From contig NC_015510.1 of assembly GCF_000212735.1 (NCBI RefSeq), positions 5,333,001 through 5,397,000 on the forward strand: a stretch of 64,000 bases of DNA. Reading direction: 5' to 3'. The position numbers and the translations under genes were made by a program. The notes below the pieces were generated by a model that did not search any database, was not told where the DNA came from, and saw nothing but the letters and a program-made list of their open reading frames with translations. Origin of the DNA: Haliscomenobacter hydrossis DSM 1100 (GTDB taxonomy: Bacteria > Bacteroidota > Bacteroidia > Chitinophagales > Saprospiraceae). Each line of letters starts with the position of its first letter. Within the stretch, counting starts at the first letter, position 1. This document shows positions 9,331-16,949 of this stretch, piece by piece.

Positions 9331-9350
9331 CCCACGAATGAATTCGTGGG
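9331..9350. repeat. 9-GA-9 palindrome, copy 2
   Basis: This is identical to the 20-mer at 4346-4365. It touches the stop codon (9351-9353) of the small exported protein. Confidence 0.9.
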
Positions 9351-9707
9351 TTACCTTAGCGCGGAAGTCTGTTCTTTTTTGGGTTTGTTGGCAGGTGTAA
9401 CCGGAGCAGTAACTGCCATTTTTATGGGTGATTTAGCTGAAGGTTTGACCCCTTCACAAACGGCTTCCAGGCGCTCGACCAAACCATTGTAGTCTTTTTC
9501 AAGTGTGGGTTTTTGAGCTGGGTTCACGGCATTGGCTTCGGCTTTTACCTGGAATTCATCCCAATCTTTTTTCAAGGTCTGGTACTCAGTAACGGAGTTA
9601 GGTGTACTTGGCTTCTCTGGCTGGTTGGATTGTTGGGCTATTGCACAATTCAAAGCGAAAGACAATGTAAGCAGCGTTGATAATCCAAATTTGATTTGGT
9701 TGTTCAT
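9351..9707 (-). CDS. Small exported protein of unknown function
   Basis: It has 118 residues. A signal peptide (about 1-24, ending NCAIAQ) precedes a charged, probably helical middle (YQTLKKDWDEFQVKAEANAV and DYNGLVERLEAVCEGV) and a Pro/Thr/Lys-rich tail. I do not recognise a family. The start follows from the signal peptide. Upstream lies an array of helically spaced ATCGA repeats (9829-9934), so the gene may be under specific control. It is co-directional with the EamA gene. Confidence 0.65.
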   Translation of the reverse strand: MNNQIKFGLSTLLTLSFALNCAIAQQSNQPEKPSTPNSVTEYQTLKKDWDEFQVKAEANAVNPAQKPTLEKDYNGLVERLEAVCEGVKPSAKSPIKMAVTAPVTPANKPKKEQTSALR

Positions 9708-9828
9708 GTTGTCAGGGATTGCTGTTGAAATTTAATTTGGGTCTAGGACTGATTTTCTTTTTAGATCCACAATTATAACGCAAAGTTGAGCCTTTCAGGT
9801 CCACAAAAGCAATGTGCAAAGTCAAATG

Positions 9829-9934
9829 GTCGACCGAAGCTCGATTTGACATCGACTAAATGCTTGTATTGATCGATTAAGTCACGTTTTTTATCGACAA
9901 GAGGGTTGTTTTTATCGAAAAATGGTTTTATTTG
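9829..9934. promoter_or_regulatory. Phased 21-bp direct repeat array (ATCGA units)
   Basis: ATCGA occurs at 9851, 9872, 9893 and 9914, exactly 21 bp apart. TCGA also occurs at 9830 and 9841, about one helical turn apart. The units read ATCGAnnAA followed by a T-rich half. Two-turn spacing puts all units on the same DNA face, as in operators bound cooperatively by a dimer series. It lies 120-230 bp upstream of the start of the 9351-9707 gene. The binding protein is unknown. Confidence 0.6.
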
Positions 9935-10096
9935 GTGTTCCATACTTAATTAGGCATTTGGTTAGGTTATCGGCAGGACTTAGGGAGTAAATTCTGAATG
10001 GTCCCCAGTTTCGAAATTTAATTTTGTGGATTCTTGCTACATTTGCAGGTGCAGGGTATAAATTATCCGGTATATTTACGCGCTGAAAATAAGCAC

Positions 10097-10256
10097 AAGT
10101 GCTGGAACCTTATTAATCGACAGAATTCAACACAGGGATTTTGGATTTCAGCGACTTATTTTTGAGGAGCAATGCAGCGCATTGTAACGAAAAAATGAGG
10201 AAGTTGAAATTCGAAAGATCAAGTTGAAAATGTTGATTAATAAGGTTCCAGCACTT
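10097..10256. mobile_element. 160-bp palindromic element, type A copy 1 (MITE-like)
   Basis: Ends are inverted repeats of about 25 bp with one mismatch, starting AAGTGCTGGAACCTTATTAA. The inner arms also pair (TTCAAC, ATTTCA, ATTTTT blocks), and the exact centre is CAATGC-AGC-GCATTG. A second copy of the same length is at 34535. There is no room for a transposase. Together with flanks it fills the gap 9708-10286, which otherwise holds only the ATCGA array. Confidence 0.85.
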
Positions 10257-10286
10257 ACCCCCCTATTTCATCAAATAATTTCATTC

Positions 10287-10667
10287 ATGGAGCATCGGAG
10301 TCATTCGATTTCTACCTTAGCTGGTTTGGCTGGCGTACTTGCCTATCTTACGCCTATCGGTTGGGTTTTGGCCTTTATCATTCATTTGCTGCGCAAAGAA
10401 GAATATACCGCTTTTCACTTGCGTCAGGCGGGTGGCATTTACGGTACCTTGGCCGTGCTGTTTTTTTTGAGCAGAATTCCTTTTTTGGGCTGGTTGATGT
10501 GGTTGTTTGGCTTGATTCTCTGCTTTTTTTTGTGGGTAGTCGGCTTTATGGGGGCGGTACAGAGCAAACGAACCATCATACCCTACCTGGGCCCATATTT
10601 TCAGCGCTGGTTCAACATCAGTAGGCTGATCGCCCTGTTTCCGGGCAGACGTGCGGCTGAGGATTAA
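10287..10667 (+). CDS. Small membrane protein, DUF4870-like
   Basis: From ATG 10287 the protein has 126 residues. A longer frame from 10224 would take its first residues from the 160-bp element, so I reject it. STLAGLAGVLAYLTPIGWVLAFIIHLL, then EEYTAFHLRQAGGIYGTLAVLFFL and two more hydrophobic segments resemble DUF4870-type proteins, in which a short HxRQ motif precedes the second membrane helix. The function is unknown. Confidence 0.7.
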   Translation: MEHRSHSISTLAGLAGVLAYLTPIGWVLAFIIHLLRKEEYTAFHLRQAGGIYGTLAVLFFLSRIPFLGWLMWLFGLILCFFLWVVGFMGAVQSKRTIIPYLGPYFQRWFNISRLIALFPGRRAAED

Positions 10668-10696
10668 CATCAACCATCACCTGGGTTGTACAGTCG

Positions 10697-11422
10697 TTAC
10701 AACAATTCACTTATTTCTCGAATGACATAACCGGCCATGTGCAAGCCAAATAGGGCGGGGAGATAAGAAATAGTACCATAATACGATTTTTTAAAAGCAC
10801 TGCCCTCGGTAAGTTGCAGGGAATTTGGCATGACCAACTCGGTGGAAAAAACCACGGGAAATCCCTTGTTGATCCCTTTGATGCGCAAAAACTTGCGTAC
10901 TTGTTGTGCAAAGGGGCAATTGTAGGTGCTGAATACATCATCAACCTTTACTTTAGCCGGATCAACTCGCCCACCAGCGCCCATTGAGCTGATAAAATTC
11001 ACCTCGGCAGCCAGACAATCGGCCAAAAGACTGATTTTGGGTTGAAAACTGTCAATACAGTCCAGAACATAATCAAATCCACCCCGCACGAGTTGGGCCA
11101 TATAATCCGGCTGTTGAAAGGTTTGTATCACCGTAAGTTGTAGCTCCGGATTGATGTCGAGCATCCGCTGGGCCATTACTTCTGCCTTGGGCATACCCAC
11201 CGTGGAATCCAGTGCAGGCAACTGCCGGTTTTTATTGCTGACATCCACCACGTCACCATCTACAATGGTCATGCTTCCTATGCCTGCCCGACACAAAAAT
11301 TCCGCAGCAAAGCTGCCTACGCCACCTAAACCAACCACCAACACATTGGCCTGGCGCAATAGTTCGATCTTTTCGCTTCCGATCAGCAGTTCGGTTCTGA
11401 CCAACCAGTTGTTTGTACTCAT
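10697..11422 (-). CDS. tcdA: tRNA threonylcarbamoyladenosine dehydratase (TcdA/CsdL, ThiF family)
   Basis: The ATG at 11422 (MSTNNWLVRTELLIG) gives 241 residues; the longer frame to 11458 reads through repeat DNA. LVVGLGGVGSFAAEFLCRAGIG is the ATP-binding Rossmann motif, IVDGDVVDVSNKNRQ and YVLDCIDSFQPK are typical of E1-like adenylating enzymes, and the Cys in STYNCPF and the end fit TcdA, which cyclises t6A37 in tRNA. It is the third gene of a run upp-tatD-tcdA read leftwards with gaps of 23 and 36 bp. Confidence 0.9.
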   Translation of the reverse strand: MSTNNWLVRTELLIGSEKIELLRQANVLVVGLGGVGSFAAEFLCRAGIGSMTIVDGDVVDVSNKNRQLPALDSTVGMPKAEVMAQRMLDINPELQLTVIQTFQQPDYMAQLVRGGFDYVLDCIDSFQPKISLLADCLAAEVNFISSMGAGGRVDPAKVKVDDVFSTYNCPFAQQVRKFLRIKGINKGFPVVFSTELVMPNSLQLTEGSAFKKSYYGTISYLPALFGLHMAGYVIREISELL

Positions 11423-11438
11423 TCTTTTATTCCGCTTA

Positions 11439-11476
11439 GTAGTGGGCAAAATGAACATTTATTTTTTTATCGCCCC
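11439..11476. repeat. Solo end of a GGGCAAAA repeat element
   Basis: The last 35 bases match the right end of the element at 56771-56888 with small indels, sharing GGCAAAATGAA and TTATTTTTTTATCGCCC. It contains the tatD stop codon (11459-11461) and the last codons, and lies between tatD and tcdA. Confidence 0.7.
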
Positions 11477-12127
11477 TAGCTGTTCCCAATTGGATTGTAT
11501 TGCTGCCTCCAGGGCTGCAAAAGTAAGCCCTTTGATTTGGGCAGCACGGGTGTAAAGGTCTGCAATTGGCAGGACTTTATCATCGGTTTCGAGGAAAAGT
11601 TGGTCAAGTGGCGTTTGAGCCAGACTTTGAGCCGCCCCACTGTTGGGTGCTAAAATTGCCGCACCGAAGGAAATGAAAAACCCCTGTTTGATCAATGGTT
11701 CTAGTACACTGGGTTTGCGGGCAAAACCGTGGATGACGAGTGGAATGGAAGGTTGGAGTTTTTTGATTATGCTAAGTAATTCTGCATAGGCGCGCACACA
11801 ATGGATGACCAGGGGCTTGCGCAAGGTTTCGGCCAATTGCATACAATATTCAAAGACAAAAGTTTGGTTAATCAGATCGGGACCCTGGAGTTTATCCAGG
11901 CCACATTCCCCGATGAACAGCACTTTTTCATCCTGAGCAACCCGAGACAGCCAGTTCAACTGCTCATCGCGTATCCCTTCTACTGCGGATACAAAACAGG
12001 GGTGTAAACCCACGGAGCAGGGGGCTTTCCATTCCGCAAATAGCGCTTGTTCCTTTTGGTGAAAAGAACGAATACTCAAGGTATCTGGCGCTGAAAACTG
12101 ATGATGGTTGTGAAAATCGATCAACAA
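11459..12127 (-). CDS. TatD family metal-dependent hydrolase
   Basis: The 222-residue protein has the TatD/amidohydrolase layout: DFHNHH metal ligands at the N-terminus, LFIGECGLDKLQG (Glu ligand), PLVIHCVRAYAELL (His ligand), VIHGFARKP and LETDDKV near the C-terminus. Family members are 3'-5' nucleases. No ATG is available, and the frame begins at TTG 12127 (LIDFH), so the start is uncertain by a codon or two. The final codons (GAIKK and stop) lie within a dispersed repeat end, suggesting that the native C-terminus was replaced or trimmed. Confidence 0.85.
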   Translation of the reverse strand: MLIDFHNHHQFSAPDTLSIRSFHQKEQALFAEWKAPCSVGLHPCFVSAVEGIRDEQLNWLSRVAQDEKVLFIGECGLDKLQGPDLINQTFVFEYCMQLAETLRKPLVIHCVRAYAELLSIIKKLQPSIPLVIHGFARKPSVLEPLIKQGFFISFGAAILAPNSGAAQSLAQTPLDQLFLETDDKVLPIADLYTRAAQIKGLTFAALEAAIQSNWEQLGAIKK

Positions 12128-12150
12128 AATAGGGTGTGAGTTAGGGTGTG

Positions 12151-12810
12151 CTAGTACTGCGTCTTTTCCCCATACGCCAAATCCCCGGCATCTCCCAATC
12201 CGGGCACAATGTAAGACTTGGCGGTCAACTCCTCATCTACGGCACCCATCCAAATCCCGGCTTTGGGGTACATTCTGCGTACGTATTCCAAACCTGGCGA
12301 AGCTGCAATGGCCGTCACAAAATGGATTTCGGCAGGGGTGCCTTGTTCCATAAGTTGTTTAGCGGCAATGACCATCGAGGCACCCGTAGCCATCATGGGA
12401 TCAGCAATGATCAAAATTTTTCCATCCAGATTAGGACAAGACAAATACTCGAGCTTGATCTCAAACGTACCATCCTTGTGGTGCTTGCGGTAGGCCGAAA
12501 CAAATGCATTTTCAGCTCCGTCAAAATAATTCAACAATCCCTGATGAAGAGGTAAACCCGCCCGCAGAATGGTAGCCAACACAATGGGTTTTGACACGGC
12601 CTTGCTGTGGGCAATGCCTAATGGTGTTTCCACTTCAATGGAATTGTAGGGCAAGTGTTTGCTCAACTCATAAGCCAGTATTTCTCCCAGTCGCTCCATA
12701 TTGCGCCGGAAGCGCATCCGATCGTTTTGTACATTTACGTTGCGCATTTCGGCTACAAAATGGCTCGCAATACTTGGATTCTTGCTCAGGTCAACTATCA
12801 ATGGAGACAT
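12151..12810 (-). CDS. upp: Uracil phosphoribosyltransferase
   Basis: I choose ATG 12810 (219 aa), since MSPLIVDLSKNPSIASHFVAEMRN lines up with the usual Bacteroidota N-terminus; an upstream ATG at 12867 would add 19 residues. DRMRFRRNMERLGEILAYE, VLATILRAGLPLHQGLL and the PRPP loop ILIIADPMMATGASM identify the enzyme, which salvages uracil to UMP with PRPP. GAVDEELTAKSYIVPGLGDAGDLAYG is the uracil-binding C-terminal part. It leads a co-directional run with tatD and tcdA. Confidence 0.95.
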   Translation of the reverse strand: MSPLIVDLSKNPSIASHFVAEMRNVNVQNDRMRFRRNMERLGEILAYELSKHLPYNSIEVETPLGIAHSKAVSKPIVLATILRAGLPLHQGLLNYFDGAENAFVSAYRKHHKDGTFEIKLEYLSCPNLDGKILIIADPMMATGASMVIAAKQLMEQGTPAEIHFVTAIAASPGLEYVRRMYPKAGIWMGAVDEELTAKSYIVPGLGDAGDLAYGEKTQY

Positions 12811-12930
12811 GGATATATCTTTTAACTCATTCCAAAGCAAGATAAGACCTTTTCCATTAATCTCCATACCAACATTTATCAGTGCTGAAGCTGATCTTGG
12901 TTGTAGAATTAAAAAAATTAATGAAGTGGA

Positions 12931-14883
12931 TTATCGACCACTCCACCATTTTTTCAATTCTTCCAATTTGGCTTCACGGGATTGTAAATCGATCAGCATG
13001 CGGTTGCTGTTTGATCCAGACTTTTCCAAAAAAGGTTTAGCCCGTACGAAGGCATCCTGGGCTTTCTGGATACGGGAGAGGGCTTCGGGTTTGTCTTTTA
13101 CGCTGAGAGATGGGTTTTTGACCAGTTTTTCATGCAATTTGAACGCGACCTGGGCCTGGTAGGCACCAATTTGAATATTGGCCAAACCTCCTCCGGCATT
13201 CAGAAATTGCATCACGGTTTGTCGTTCGGATTTGTTGGGGCTAGTACTGAGAATTTTGAGGCCCTCCACCGCACGGCGTTCAGCATCGCGGTAACCTTCC
13301 AGTGCGGTACTGAAATTGCTTTCTAAAAAAGGCAAGGGATTGTCAAAAACCATACGGTAGCGCAGGCTTACCAGGTCATGGCGGGTAAGGCTTTCGTTGG
13401 CCAACAACTTGGCCATGAGCAGGGGGTAGTCCTTGCGCATTTCGTTGATGCCTTCCGATTCGGAAAACCCCGCTGAGGCATCTATGCTTTGTTTCATGGA
13501 TAAAAGAGCGTTTTTGCCACGGACAATGGCGGCTAAATTGGCAGCCAGGGATTCTTCCCCCAAACTGCTCCGATTGGCACTGCCATTGAGGTGGCTAATG
13601 GTATTGAGGTAAAAACAACGGGCGAGGAAAAAAACGATTTCGGCGCGTTTTTTCTGGATGGCTTCCTCGGTACTTTGCGCATACAAATTCAAGGCTTGTT
13701 GATAACTATTGGTAGCTCGTTCACATTCCAGTTGGATGCGGCGCAACGTGGCTTGTACATTGGACTGGCTGAGGTTGTTGAGGTTTTCACGACTATATCG
13801 ACTCAATTGGGTGTAATGGACATGCCCACGGACAAAAATGAGTTCAGCTTGCAGGTATTTGAGGGGTTGCATTTGCTGTTGAATGATTTGAAGTCGTTCA
13901 TTTTTTACGGCGTGCAAATAAGTCCAGGAGCGTGCAAAATATTGTTCAACCAATTGTAATTGCTGAAAATAGCGTACCGTGTCCATCTGAGCCCGAGGGC
14001 TGCTTTCGAGGGAAAAGAGATGTTGATAAATTTCGACCATGGACACCAGGCCCTGTTCGTACATTTTTAATCCCAATTGGGTAAGTGCAAAATCGTCATT
14101 GGGGTTGAAACGGAGGATACGAGCACAAGTATTGAGGGTGCGTTGAAGGGTATCCAGCAGGTTCATGTGCATGATGGTATCCGCGTAAAAAAAGGGCAAG
14201 GTACTGGTGCTTTGAGGAGCGGGTGAAAGCAAATCCCAGGTTTCCCACTGTGCTTGCGTCATGGGATACCGGTTGAGTTGCCAAACCGGGTCGTAAGGGT
14301 AATGATCGCGGATCATGGTTGCCGAGGCTACCAAAAAATACAAATCGTCACTGGGAGGGAAATGAATCTCTGCTTCCGGGTCGTAGTAACCTGCACCCCA
14401 GGTAGGGTCGCTCAAAGACCATTCACCGGCCAGGCGAATGGCAATCCAGGCGTGACCTATTTCGGGAATCACACCATCTTCCCGGCGTACTTTACCTGTG
14501 ACAATTTCAGCGCTTAAACCCATCAGGTTGGCCAGGGATTTGTACAAATTGGCATACCCTTCACATACCGCATTGCGCTGCGCCAAGACATTTTCAGGTT
14601 GTTGCATCAGGGTGTTTTCACGGGTACCCAACAGTTTTTGTTCAATGACGCTGTGGTTGTAGCGGATGTTGTGGGTAATCCAGGTATAAATAGAGCGGGC
14701 TTTATCGCGTTCGCTGAATTTCCCGTTGCCCTTGAGGTAGTTCGCCAGGGTATAGAGGCTTTGGCTGCTTTCATCGGGGGCATTTAACGCGTATTGATCT
14801 ACGGCGGTGTAGTCATTTGATTGTGCACTGGCCAGAAAAAAAACAATCAGTACAAAGCTAAGCGTGAAAATTTGTCGCAGCAT
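12931..14883 (-). CDS. Exported transglutaminase-domain protein
   Basis: From ATG 14883 the product has 650 residues with a signal peptide (MLRQIFTLSFVLIVFFLASAQ). The transglutaminase-like core lies at about 50-190: ARSIYTWITHNIRYN, RNAVCEGYANLYKSL (catalytic Cys), EIGHAWIAIRL (His) and WSLSDPTWGAGYYD (Asp). The remaining 450 residues are mostly helical and Gln-rich with no recognised domain. Such proteins are often proteases or peptide modifiers outside the cytoplasm; the role here is unknown. It is separated from upp by about 120 bp. Confidence 0.88.
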   Translation of the reverse strand: MLRQIFTLSFVLIVFFLASAQSNDYTAVDQYALNAPDESSQSLYTLANYLKGNGKFSERDKARSIYTWITHNIRYNHSVIEQKLLGTRENTLMQQPENVLAQRNAVCEGYANLYKSLANLMGLSAEIVTGKVRREDGVIPEIGHAWIAIRLAGEWSLSDPTWGAGYYDPEAEIHFPPSDDLYFLVASATMIRDHYPYDPVWQLNRYPMTQAQWETWDLLSPAPQSTSTLPFFYADTIMHMNLLDTLQRTLNTCARILRFNPNDDFALTQLGLKMYEQGLVSMVEIYQHLFSLESSPRAQMDTVRYFQQLQLVEQYFARSWTYLHAVKNERLQIIQQQMQPLKYLQAELIFVRGHVHYTQLSRYSRENLNNLSQSNVQATLRRIQLECERATNSYQQALNLYAQSTEEAIQKKRAEIVFFLARCFYLNTISHLNGSANRSSLGEESLAANLAAIVRGKNALLSMKQSIDASAGFSESEGINEMRKDYPLLMAKLLANESLTRHDLVSLRYRMVFDNPLPFLESNFSTALEGYRDAERRAVEGLKILSTSPNKSERQTVMQFLNAGGGLANIQIGAYQAQVAFKLHEKLVKNPSLSVKDKPEALSRIQKAQDAFVRAKPFLEKSGSNSNRMLIDLQSREAKLEELKKWWSGR

Positions 14884-15058
14884 GGGCAAGCAGTTTTGTG
14901 GAAAGATAACGAATTCTGCAGGCGGATTATTAGCAAGGTTTTTTGACAAATTGCTTACATTTGTAATTGCAGGTTCTTATTACAATTTGGCAATAATGTC
15001 GATTTTACAAAAGTTAATTGCCTTAAATATTTCCTTGTTCATCCCAAAAACCTGAACG

Positions 15059-15742
15059 ATGCGTATGCTGTCCATCTTCTTTTATGCAACAATGCTGCTG
15101 AATACAGCGGATGCTCCAATCAACAAAAACAAGATTGTTGGAAAAATAGCCATCCCCACCGAGGTGCCCCTGCTTAAACGGGGTAGCAATCAGAAGTACT
15201 GCGAAGAAGAGCCCGCCAGCCCGCGCAAAAAACAAATTGAGCAGGAGAATCATCCCAATCGACACGTGGTGGTGAGTTTTCATCCCCTCGATTTTAAAGC
15301 CCCCATTAGCCCAACTGCCAACGCCATCATGAACCAGATGGAAAAAACTTTTGTGCCCAAGGTATTGCCCGTCACCCAGGGCAGCACGGTGGAGTTTTTG
15401 AACAGCGATACCGAAGTACACAACATATTCAGCATGACCCCGCGGGCTACGTTCAACATTGGCCGTCGTCAGCCGGGGAAGGCTGTACCTCAATTGATTG
15501 AAAAACTGGGTTTGGTCGAATTGCGTTGCGACATCCATTGTGGCATGAATGCTTCCATTTTAAGCCTGGACACCCCGTTTTTTACCAAAGCAAACGCCAA
15601 CGGGAATTACGAAGTAGATGGTTTGCCGGATGGCAATTACAAAGTGCAGGTGTACCACTATAGCCTCGGTTTTGTTGAAGACAACATCACCGTGAAGGGT
15701 GGGGGAGTGGTCACCAAAAACCTCAACCTGGTTAAGCCATAG
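15059..15742 (+). CDS. Cupredoxin-like (plastocyanin/methylamine utilisation type) protein
   Basis: The 227-residue protein has a short hydrophobic N-terminus, then a cupredoxin domain (about 95-180) with copper ligands in TEVHNIFS (His) and ELRCDIHCGMNA (Cys, His, Met), so a type 1 copper site is plausible. The C-terminal about 50 residues (GNYEVDGLPDGNYKVQVYH) are a carboxypeptidase-regulatory-like beta domain. This fusion is common in Bacteroidota. It opens a co-directional run with a barrel protein, a histidine kinase and a response regulator (gaps 11, 20 and 1 bp). Confidence 0.8.
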   Translation: MRMLSIFFYATMLLNTADAPINKNKIVGKIAIPTEVPLLKRGSNQKYCEEEPASPRKKQIEQENHPNRHVVVSFHPLDFKAPISPTANAIMNQMEKTFVPKVLPVTQGSTVEFLNSDTEVHNIFSMTPRATFNIGRRQPGKAVPQLIEKLGLVELRCDIHCGMNASILSLDTPFFTKANANGNYEVDGLPDGNYKVQVYHYSLGFVEDNITVKGGGVVTKNLNLVKP

Positions 15743-15753
15743 CTGCTATCCGT

Positions 15754-16929
15754 ATGAATCGAAACACCTGTCTCGTCTTCCTTTTGGGGTTTTATGCGCT
15801 GGGCTTGTGGGGACAAGAAAAAACCCAAATCGAGCTCAATGGTACTGCGGATGTAGAATACCTGCGCGGTGGAAACAGTTCGCATTATTACCTCAATGGG
15901 GTACACAAAGATCTGAAAGCAGGGGCAGTGCGCCCTTTGGAGCTAAACCTGCTGGCCAAAATCCGCTTCAACCCCCAGTTGAGCGCTAATTTTCGCGTGC
16001 AAATGGAGCGGGACGAAGGCCTGAAATTTGATCAGGTACGCCTGGCCCAAGCCAATGTGCAGTGGAACCCGAAGGAAAGCCCCTGGCAGTTTACGGTAGG
16101 GCGTTTTGTGACACCTTTTGGCTTGTTCTCGAATTTGCAGCTGTCTACGGCGCGCACTTTTGTAGATGTGCCGCTGGCTTACGGCTATTTTGCAAACATC
16201 TCTGAACAGATCGGACAGGTTGATCGCTTGGGCAATGGCACCCAAATCCCCATCAATGGGCGCAATGAGTGGGGCATCCCATTGCTGTACTACAACGGCT
16301 ATGCCAATGGCTTGAAAACCCGTTGGAACTTTGCACCAGGAAAGGCCTCCTGGGAATTTGCGTTGACTACTGCTTCACCCAATTTGCCCAAAAACTTCCG
16401 CTTTGACCCCCTCAACTATGGCTTAATTACCCGCCTAAAATTGCAACCCAAATATTTCTGGAAACAAGGGTTTTCCTTCAGTCATGGCAAGTTTTTGCAG
16501 GCCGATCTGCTGAATGACAACTTAATGGATCGCAGTGGGTACAAACAGACGCTTCTGGGCACCGATTTTGTGTTGGGTTTCGGGCACTTCGAGTTATCGG
16601 GCGAGGCAATGGGGGCGTTTTACCGGGTGCCAAAATATTCCCCTTCAACCCAACAATATTCAGTCAACCAGAACTTTCAGGCATTTTCAGCCTGGGTAGA
16701 TGCCAAATATGAATTCCCTTTTTTGGTAGGCACTTATGCGGCCTGGCGGGTAGAAACCCTGCAGTTTAGTGGTACCTGGGATGAAGCAGTATTGCGCAAT
16801 TCCTTGGTCATCGGGGCCAAAATCAAAGATTTTATCCTGATCCGCAGCGCCTACGTTCTACAATCCATTCAAAACAGCAATGCCACAGGTTACAATGCCT
16901 GGAGAACTTCTTTGACTTTGTATTTTTAA
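15754..16929 (+). CDS. Outer membrane beta-barrel protein (porin-like)
   Basis: This 391-residue protein has a signal peptide (about 1-20, ending LGLWGQ) and alternating strands throughout: LNLLAKIRFNPQLSANFRVQMER, WQFTVGRFVTPFGLF, TRWNFAPGKASWEFALTT, ending in the aromatic TSLTLYF expected for outer membrane insertion. The pattern resembles phosphate/anion-selective porin-like barrels. Its place 11 bp after the cupredoxin gene suggests a shared task, perhaps copper or electron-acceptor handling at the envelope; this is inference. Confidence 0.78.
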   Translation: MNRNTCLVFLLGFYALGLWGQEKTQIELNGTADVEYLRGGNSSHYYLNGVHKDLKAGAVRPLELNLLAKIRFNPQLSANFRVQMERDEGLKFDQVRLAQANVQWNPKESPWQFTVGRFVTPFGLFSNLQLSTARTFVDVPLAYGYFANISEQIGQVDRLGNGTQIPINGRNEWGIPLLYYNGYANGLKTRWNFAPGKASWEFALTTASPNLPKNFRFDPLNYGLITRLKLQPKYFWKQGFSFSHGKFLQADLLNDNLMDRSGYKQTLLGTDFVLGFGHFELSGEAMGAFYRVPKYSPSTQQYSVNQNFQAFSAWVDAKYEFPFLVGTYAAWRVETLQFSGTWDEAVLRNSLVIGAKIKDFILIRSAYVLQSIQNSNATGYNAWRTSLTLYF

Positions 16930-16949
16930 TCAAATCCACTATTTCAGCG

